From the NCBI GenBank assembly GCA_026193125.1, contig JAPHSC010000132.1, forward strand, positions 1 to 6,398: a stretch of DNA of 6,398 bases, given 5' to 3'. Positions 1 to 3,943 of this stretch are shown one piece after another. The stretch is from Gammaproteobacteria bacterium. Lineage in GTDB: Bacteria > Pseudomonadota > Gammaproteobacteria > Steroidobacterales > BM003. Both the position numbers and the translations under genes were made by a program. The notes under the pieces are model-generated. The model was not told the DNA's origin. It made no database searches and saw nothing but the letters and a program-made list of their open reading frames with translations. How positions within the stretch are numbered: the stretch's first letter is position 1; each line of letters opens with the position of its first letter.

Positions 1-116
1 CAGCAGGCCGTGAGGGATTGCGCTGGAGCCAGGCCGTCATGCTGCGTGAGCGGGCTTCCGGAAAATTGACAAGCGCGATGATCAAGTCGGGCCGCAGCTT
101 GCGGGATCATGCGTAG
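1..116 (+). CDS. Possible 3' end of an unidentified rightward gene (partial)
   Basis: The frame whose first full codon is at base 3 stays open from the left edge to a TAG at 114-116. It encodes 37 residues rich in Arg, Ser and Ala and ending SGRSLRDHA, with mostly G or C in third positions, as in the clear genes of this window. It would converge on the RHH gene, whose stop codon lies only 12 bases away. I do not recognise the family. The opposite strand also has an open frame here with similar third-position bias but no convincing start, so the coding strand is uncertain. A fragment this short cannot be given a function. Confidence 0.35.
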   Translation, partial: AGREGLRWSQAVMLRERASGKLTSAMIKSGRSLRDHA

Positions 117-128
117 GTGAGGAGGTCC

Positions 129-308
129 CTACGGGCTCTTTTCCCGGTCATCCCTGTTCCCGGCCAGCCTGGAGTTTTTCCTCAGTGCTTCTCTGAGCAC
201 GTATTCAATCTGTCCGTTCACACTGCGCAGTTCATCGTCCGCCCATTTTTGCATGGCGTTGAGGATGTCTTCGTTGATGCGCAGGGCGAAGGGTTTGCGT
301 TTGCTCAT
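129..308 (-). CDS. Arc-like ribbon-helix-helix DNA-binding protein, 59 aa
   Basis: Small basic protein starting MSKRKPFALRINED and stopping at TAG. The pattern matches the Arc/MetJ ribbon-helix-helix fold: a short beta strand (residues 6-11, PFALRI) whose alternate residues would enter the DNA major groove, helix A (about 13-27), a turn with RSVNGQ (28-33) that closely resembles the RSVNSEI turn of phage P22 Arc, and helix B (about 33-45, IEYVLREALRK). The tail (46-59) is polar and probably disordered. Members of this fold act as dimers and usually repress transcription or serve as antitoxins. No toxin gene adjoins it; its partner is the SPFH gene 52 bases upstream on the same strand, so a regulator of that unit is more likely than an antitoxin. 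The ATG at 306-308 has no purine-rich ribosome site: the bases just before it are TACATACCCTA. The fold assignment is strong; the target is inferred. Confidence 0.82.
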   Translation of the reverse strand: MSKRKPFALRINEDILNAMQKWADDELRSVNGQIEYVLREALRKNSRLAGNRDDREKSP

Positions 309-322
309 TAGGGTATGTACAG

Positions 323-350
323 ACTGGGGAGCGCTTGCACGCTCCCCAGT
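323..350 (-). other. Perfect 11-bp intercistronic stem-loop between SPFH and RHH genes
   Basis: ACTGGGGAGCG (323-333) and CGCTCCCCAGT (340-350) are exact reverse complements separated by a 6-base loop. The structure starts 10 bases past the SPFH stop codon and ends 14 bases before the RHH start. No T-run follows on either strand, so it is not a standard intrinsic terminator. In mRNA read leftward it would be a stable GC-rich hairpin able to protect the 3' end of the SPFH message, attenuate read-through or lower translation of the RHH cistron. Which of these applies is inference. Confidence 0.7.
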
Positions 351-360
351 ACTGCCTTGA

Positions 361-1230
361 TCAGTTGTGGAGGGTGCCGGTATTCAACACCGGCTGGGCG
401 CTTTCCTCACTGCACAGCACGACCAGCAGGTTGCTCACCATGGCGGCCTTGCGTTCCTCGTCCAGTTCGACAACGTCCTGCTCTTTCAATTCGTGCAGGG
501 CCATTTTCACCATGCCGACGGCACCCTCAACAATTTGCCTGCGTGCGGCAATGATCGCCGAGGCCTGCTGTCGGCGCAGCATGGCATGGGCGATTTCCTG
601 GGCATATGCCAGGTGAGAAATGCGTGCCTCGATGACTTCCACGCCGGCTTTCTCCAGTCGCTCCTGGATTTCCTGGCGCAGGCTGGCGGCGATTGCTTTC
701 GGATCACTACGCAGGCTGATTTCATTGTCAGCATGGGTTTCGTAGGGATAGCTGGTAGCCAGGTTGCGCAGTGCAGCCTCACTCTGGATGGTGACGAATT
801 CCTCAAAATCGTCCACCTCAAAGACCGCCTCGGCGGTATCCACCACTTTCCAGACCACCACGGCCCCGATCTCGATTGGACTGCCATTGGAATCATTCAC
901 CTTGAGCTTGCCACTTTCAAAGTTTCGAATGCGCAGGGAGACTGCCTTTTTGGCATAGAAGGGGTTGGCCCAGCGCAGGCCGGGATCGCGGGCCGTCCCC
1001 GCGTACTTGCCAAAGATCTGGAGTACCTTGCCCTCGTTGGGATTGACCATAAACAGGCCGAACCAGCACACCAGGACGACAACGCTCAACAGGGCCCAAA
1101 ATATCGCCATGGGAAATTCGAGTGCTCTCAGTCCATTAAATATCCCGTAGGCGCCGATGAGTTGTGCCGCGGCCAGGAGGCCCAGGAACAGGTATCCGGA
1201 ATTCACTTTGCGACGGATTTCTTTAATCAT
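361..1230 (-). CDS. SPFH/Band 7 (stomatin-prohibitin-like) inner-membrane protein, 289 aa
   Basis: Two hydrophobic helices open the protein (about residues 12-34 and 41-62), followed by NPNEGKVLQIFGKYAGTARDPGLRW (split here as residues 63-75 and 76-87), the typical entry to an SPFH domain. The domain runs to about residue 235: beta strands with GSPIEIGAVVVWKV at 116-129, FVTIQSEAALRN near 145-155, and the helix with the R-L-E-K-A-G-V-EVIEARISHLAYAQEIAHAML pattern at 191-218. Such proteins oligomerise in the membrane, organise microdomains and often associate with proteases. This one is short and lacks the long coiled coil of flotillins and the C-terminal OB-fold domain of NfeD-linked slipins; it has only a charged helical tail. 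It is the first gene of a probable two-gene unit with the RHH gene and has its own promoter. AGAGAGA at 1236-1242 lies 5 bases before the ATG. The family is secure; the cellular role is unknown. Confidence 0.92.
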   Translation of the reverse strand: MIKEIRRKVNSGYLFLGLLAAAQLIGAYGIFNGLRALEFPMAIFWALLSVVVLVCWFGLFMVNPNEGKVLQIFGKYAGTARDPGLRWANPFYAKKAVSLRIRNFESGKLKVNDSNGSPIEIGAVVVWKVVDTAEAVFEVDDFEEFVTIQSEAALRNLATSYPYETHADNEISLRSDPKAIAASLRQEIQERLEKAGVEVIEARISHLAYAQEIAHAMLRRQQASAIIAARRQIVEGAVGMVKMALHELKEQDVVELDEERKAAMVSNLLVVLCSEESAQPVLNTGTLHN

Positions 1231-1251
1231 GGCTGTCTCTCTTGCACGAAT

Positions 1252-1280
1252 TAATATGATATCAATTTAATATCAGATTA
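1252..1280. promoter_or_regulatory. 29-bp near-perfect dyad, probable operator of the SPFH-RHH unit
   Basis: Centred on base 1266, 12 of 14 symmetric positions pair; the mismatches are 1256/1276 and 1263/1269. The core is TGATAT (1257-1262) facing ATATCA (1270-1275). A second, overlapping 8-bp palindrome TGATATCA sits at 1257-1264. The dyad covers the proposed -10 element and start site of the SPFH promoter, the usual place for a repressor. The adjacent RHH protein is the nearest candidate, though an unlinked regulator such as a GntR-family protein would fit equally well. Confidence 0.6.
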
Positions 1281-1292
1281 TCGAAAAGTCAA
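1264..1292 (-). promoter_or_regulatory. Probable sigma-70 promoter of the SPFH gene
   Basis: On the minus strand a -35 box TTGACT (1287-1292, 5 of 6 to consensus) is followed after exactly 17 bases by TAAATT (1264-1269, 4 of 6). Transcription would start near 1257, giving a leader of about 27 bases. The surrounding 1250-1290 stretch is much more AT-rich than the flanking genes, as expected of a promoter. Confidence 0.6.
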
Positions 1293-1303
1293 CCACGATG
1301 GTT
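1291..1303 (-). terminator. Short hairpin after the aminotransferase, weak terminator candidate
   Basis: AACCA (1291-1295) and TGGTT (1299-1303) are exact reverse complements with a 3-base loop, starting 15 bases past the aminotransferase stop. On the minus strand the bases after the hairpin are GACTTTTCG, a run of only four T. A 5-bp stem is weak, and the downstream arm shares two bases with the -35 box of the SPFH promoter. It may separate the two transcription units, but read-through from the aminotransferase gene is quite possible. Confidence 0.3.
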
Positions 1304-1318
1304 CCGGCCGATGGGTAT

Positions 1319-2605
1319 TCAGCCCTGGAAGCAGGCAGCTATGCGCTGGATGCCATGTACGGTGGGTTGGCAATGCTCAAGCAGGAAGGCAGCGTCCGGT
1401 TCGGTGCCAATCGGAAGTTCCCGCATTGCGGCAAGGGCAGCCTCGCCATCGAAGTCCACGCAGGCCAGCCGCACGCACAGCTCGTCCGGCGCCCTGCCGA
1501 ATGCCGTGCCGGGCAGGGCGGCCACCCCGGTGTTATCCAGCAGATACTGGCACAAGGCCTGGCTGCTCTGGATATCAAGCTTGTCTCGCAATGCCTCCAT
1601 ATGGGGCAAAAGGTAAAAACCGCCACGTGGTCGCGTTACCTGCGCCCCCGCGCTCTCCAGGATGCGCCAGCTCCAAAACATCAAGGCCTTGAGCAAGCGT
1701 CGGCATACATCCAGGTAGTCCCGCAGTTCCTCGTTGTCGTTAAACGCATGAATGGCTGCGTATTGAATGGGCGCGCTGACCGAGGTGAATGATTCGCTGG
1801 CGAGGGTGACCATGCTCCTTAGCACGGACTCCAGGGTGGTCGGAAAAATGAATGCACCCAGGCGCCAGCCGCCGGCCCCGGCCCATTTGCTGATGCCGTT
1901 ACTGATGATGGTGCCTTCGGGGTAGTAACGGGCGATGGAGATGTGCTGATTGTCAAAATCCAGGCCGCTGTAGATTTCATCAGACAGAATCATCACGTGG
2001 TGCTTGCGCGCCACGTTCGCAATAGCTTGCAGCCGGTCTGGCTCGGGGCTGCTGCCGCTGGGGTTGTTGGGATAATTGAGCACCAGCAGTCTTGGTCGAG
2101 CCGGCTGCTGTCGGCAGTAGCGGTCAAGCACATCCGGATCCAGGTCGGGTTGGCCCGGCTCGGAGGGCAACCATTGCATGTCGCGGCCGAGAATCCTGGC
2201 CTGTGGGGCGTAGGACACCCAACTGGGGGAGGGGAGTAACAACTCCGCATCACAGGCCAGCTGCAGGTGGAACAGCAATTCCTTGCTGCCTGGTCCGATC
2301 AGTACTTGTTCCGGCGTGAAGTGCAAGCCTTCAGTTCGTTCGATATACCGGCTCACGGCCAGTCGCAGCTCCGGCAGGCCCTGGACCGCGAGATAGGCTT
2401 TCTGGTGGGCATTGAGCTGCAGTGCGCGCAGCATGACTGCCGGGACAGGAAAGGGCGATTGGCCCAGCCCCAGTCGCACGATCTGTTTACCTTGCGCAGC
2501 GAGGGCCTGTGACTGTTCGTTGATGGCCAAGGTAGCGGACTTGGCCAGCCCTGATAACCTTGGTTCCAGCTTGATAGTCGGTGGCTGTGAGGCCTTTTCG
2601 TTCAA
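1319..2605 (-). CDS. Class I/II PLP-dependent aminotransferase (aspartate aminotransferase fold), 428 aa
   Basis: All fold-type I landmarks are present: Tyr71 with YLAVQGLPELR (71-81) in the substrate region; GPGSKELL (104-111) binding the cofactor phosphate; Trp129 stacking on the PLP ring; NYPNNPSG (177-184) with Asn181; DEIY (209-212), where Asp209 contacts the pyridine nitrogen and Tyr212 its hydroxyl; SKWAGAGGWRLG (239-250) with the Schiff-base Lys240 and phosphate-binding Arg248; and CVRLA (377-381) with Arg379 for the substrate carboxylate. The protein should be a cytosolic dimer transferring an amino group between an amino acid and a 2-oxo acid. The C-terminal CQPTVHGIQRIA ending is seen in bacterial aspartate/aromatic/prephenate-type aminotransferases, but the amino donor cannot be read from sequence. 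The start codon is TTG (2603-2605), supported by AAGGGAG 8 bases upstream; an in-frame TAA about 54 bases upstream and no ATG in between exclude a longer form. The gene is divergent from the efflux genes and is followed on the same strand by the SPFH gene. Confidence 0.93.
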   Translation of the reverse strand: MNEKASQPPTIKLEPRLSGLAKSATLAINEQSQALAAQGKQIVRLGLGQSPFPVPAVMLRALQLNAHQKAYLAVQGLPELRLAVSRYIERTEGLHFTPEQVLIGPGSKELLFHLQLACDAELLLPSPSWVSYAPQARILGRDMQWLPSEPGQPDLDPDVLDRYCRQQPARPRLLVLNYPNNPSGSSPEPDRLQAIANVARKHHVMILSDEIYSGLDFDNQHISIARYYPEGTIISNGISKWAGAGGWRLGAFIFPTTLESVLRSMVTLASESFTSVSAPIQYAAIHAFNDNEELRDYLDVCRRLLKALMFWSWRILESAGAQVTRPRGGFYLLPHMEALRDKLDIQSSQALCQYLLDNTGVAALPGTAFGRAPDELCVRLACVDFDGEAALAAMRELPIGTEPDAAFLLEHCQPTVHGIQRIAACFQG

Positions 2606-2613
2606 TCCGGCAA

Positions 2614-2620
2614 CTCCCTT
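2614..2620 (-). promoter_or_regulatory. Ribosome binding site fixing the TTG start of the aminotransferase
   Basis: The minus strand reads AAGGGAG here, 8 bases before the TTG at 2603-2605. It is a strong Shine-Dalgarno match at good spacing, and it supports the non-ATG start, since no ATG exists in frame between it and the upstream stop. A nearer TTG (inside GAGTTGCC) is out of frame and meets a stop after two codons. Confidence 0.7.
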
Positions 2621-2704
2621 GTTGGCCCGGTGCCTGCCTGGTTGAACTTACGCTTGTCCCGGCGGCCCGGCAATAAGGGTAAACGGGAGCGCGAGGCGGT
2701 AACC

Positions 2705-2734
2705 TGTATAGGAATAGTGACGCAGTCGCGTTAA
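2705..2734 (-). promoter_or_regulatory. Possible promoter of the aminotransferase gene
   Basis: On the minus strand TTAACG (2729-2734) and TATACA (2705-2710) each match the sigma-70 -35 and -10 consensus at 4 of 6 positions, with an 18-base spacer. The leader would be about 93 bases. This is a weak, by-eye match. The rest of the 234-bp divergent region 2606-2839 shows no clear rightward promoter for the efflux genes, no strong dyad and no small gene that I would defend; only short GC-rich repeats and the 6-bp palindrome GCATGC stand out. Confidence 0.3.
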
Positions 2735-2839
2735 AGTTAGCGCCTTAATCGAGGCCGGGGCCGGTCAAATACGAATGCCCTGACCAACAGGCATGCATAT
2801 CCGGGCTTTCGGACCAGGCAAAAGACCAAAGAGACACCA

Positions 2840-3943
2840 ATGATTAAACGCGCGCTGATAGCAATCATTCTGCTAGCTGGAATTTTTGGCGGAATATTCG
2901 CCGTCAAGATGATCGGATACAAAAAGATGGGTGAGGCCATGTCCAGGCCCCAACCACCTGCGGTAATTGCCACCGCTGTGGCGAAGCTGGAATCCTGGCA
3001 ACCGTCCATTGCCTCGGTGGGTGGGCTGAACGCGGTCAATGGTGTAGGGCTGACCAGCGAGGTCAGCGGCCTGGTCAGGGAATTGTTGTTCGAGTCCGGT
3101 GAGCATGTAAGCCAGGGACAGCCGCTTTTGCGTCTGGATGACGAGGTGGACAAGGCTGCTTTGCGAGTGCTGGTGGCCGAGGCCAGGCTGAGTGAGTTGC
3201 AATTCGAGAGAGCCAAGGAACTGTTGCCGAAGAAAGCCATGTCCAGGTCTGATTTCGACCAGACTGAGGCCGCATTTGACGCCGCACGGGCCAGGGTGTC
3301 ACAACAAAAAGCTATCATCGAACGCAAGACGGTGCGCGCGCCCTTCGCCGGCTTGCTCGGCATTCGCCAGGTCGATTCCGGTCAGTATATTGAGCCGGGC
3401 AATACCATCGTAAGCCTGCAGTCCCTGGATCCCATCTACGTGGACTACGCCCTGCCCGAGCGCTTCCTTCCCAGCCTGGCGGTGGGCCAGAAGGTGGAGA
3501 TCACCGTTGGGGCATACCCGGAAGAGGTGTTCATGGGGGTGCTGCAGGCCATAGAGCCCGACGTGGAAGTGGCCACCCGCATGGTTGCGATGCGGGCGCA
3601 GCTAGCCAACCTTGATGGTCGTCTCAGGCCCGGCATGTTTGCGCGAGTGGTCAACCTGCTTGAAGGTGAGACCAGTGCCGTGACCGTGCCGCGCACCGCG
3701 GTCAGCGTGAATACCTATGGAGATTTCCTTTACCTGGCGCAAGACGATGGCAAGGGCGGGTTGGTGGCCAAACGCCAGCAAGTGACCAGCGGCGATGTTC
3801 GTGGCGGACGCATAGTAATTACCTCGGGACTGGAAGCGGGTCAGACCGTGGTCCGGGCGGGCCTGGTGAAGCTTAGAGACGGCCAGTCCATCAGCGTGGA
3901 TAACAGCACGGTCCTGGACGACGAAGGGTTTAGCCACCCATGA
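2840..3943 (+). CDS. RND efflux periplasmic adaptor (membrane fusion protein), MexH/AcrA type, 367 aa
   Basis: Residues 5-22 form a single hydrophobic helix after MIKR, an uncleaved membrane anchor; no lipobox cysteine is present, unlike AcrA or MexA. Domains follow the family order: first lipoyl half (about 70-100, SEVSGLVRELLFESGEHVSQ in 73-92), a short alpha hairpin (about 101-162) containing KKAMSRSDFDQTEAAFDAARA, second lipoyl half (163-195, TVRAPFAGLLGIRQVDSGQY in 164-183), beta barrel (about 198-275, ending RLRPGMFARV) and membrane-proximal domain (about 280-352, VPRTAVSV at 283-290). The protein bridges the inner-membrane pump and an outer-membrane channel. Its length is normal for the family. 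AAAGAGA at 2828-2834 lies 5 bases before the ATG. The gene overlaps the pump gene by 4 bp, so the two should be co-translated. It most resembles MexH-like adaptors, but substrates cannot be inferred. No regulator gene adjoins it. Confidence 0.94.
   Translation: MIKRALIAIILLAGIFGGIFAVKMIGYKKMGEAMSRPQPPAVIATAVAKLESWQPSIASVGGLNAVNGVGLTSEVSGLVRELLFESGEHVSQGQPLLRLDDEVDKAALRVLVAEARLSELQFERAKELLPKKAMSRSDFDQTEAAFDAARARVSQQKAIIERKTVRAPFAGLLGIRQVDSGQYIEPGNTIVSLQSLDPIYVDYALPERFLPSLAVGQKVEITVGAYPEEVFMGVLQAIEPDVEVATRMVAMRAQLANLDGRLRPGMFARVVNLLEGETSAVTVPRTAVSVNTYGDFLYLAQDDGKGGLVAKRQQVTSGDVRGGRIVITSGLEAGQTVVRAGLVKLRDGQSISVDNSTVLDDEGFSHP

Noticed and set aside
120..125. Perfect AGGAGG on the plus strand
   Set aside because: No ATG, GTG or TTG follows at usable spacing, and the site falls at the 3' end of the leftward RHH gene, so it is most likely chance.
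129..308. RHH protein as antitoxin of a toxin-antitoxin pair
   Set aside because: No RelE/ParE, PIN, HicA or similar toxin frame adjoins it; the neighbours are an SPFH gene and an unidentified edge fragment.
323..350. Stem-loop as a classical rho-independent terminator
   Set aside because: The stem is strong, but neither strand has a T-run after it, so it is listed as an intercistronic structure instead.
367..1254. Long plus-strand open frame of 295 codons
   Set aside because: It lies antisense to the SPFH gene, whose family signature is unmistakable. The His/Gln-rich translation has no recognisable domain and is typical of a mirror of a GC-rich gene.
1298..1792. Plus-strand open frame of 164 codons
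   Set aside because: It is antisense to the 3' part of the aminotransferase, including the conserved Arg379 region. It has no domain of its own and is a shadow.
2737..3363. Minus-strand open frame of 208 codons overlapping the divergent intergenic region
   Set aside because: Most of it mirrors the adaptor gene, the composition is Ser/Ala-rich without domain signal, and there is no supporting ribosome site.
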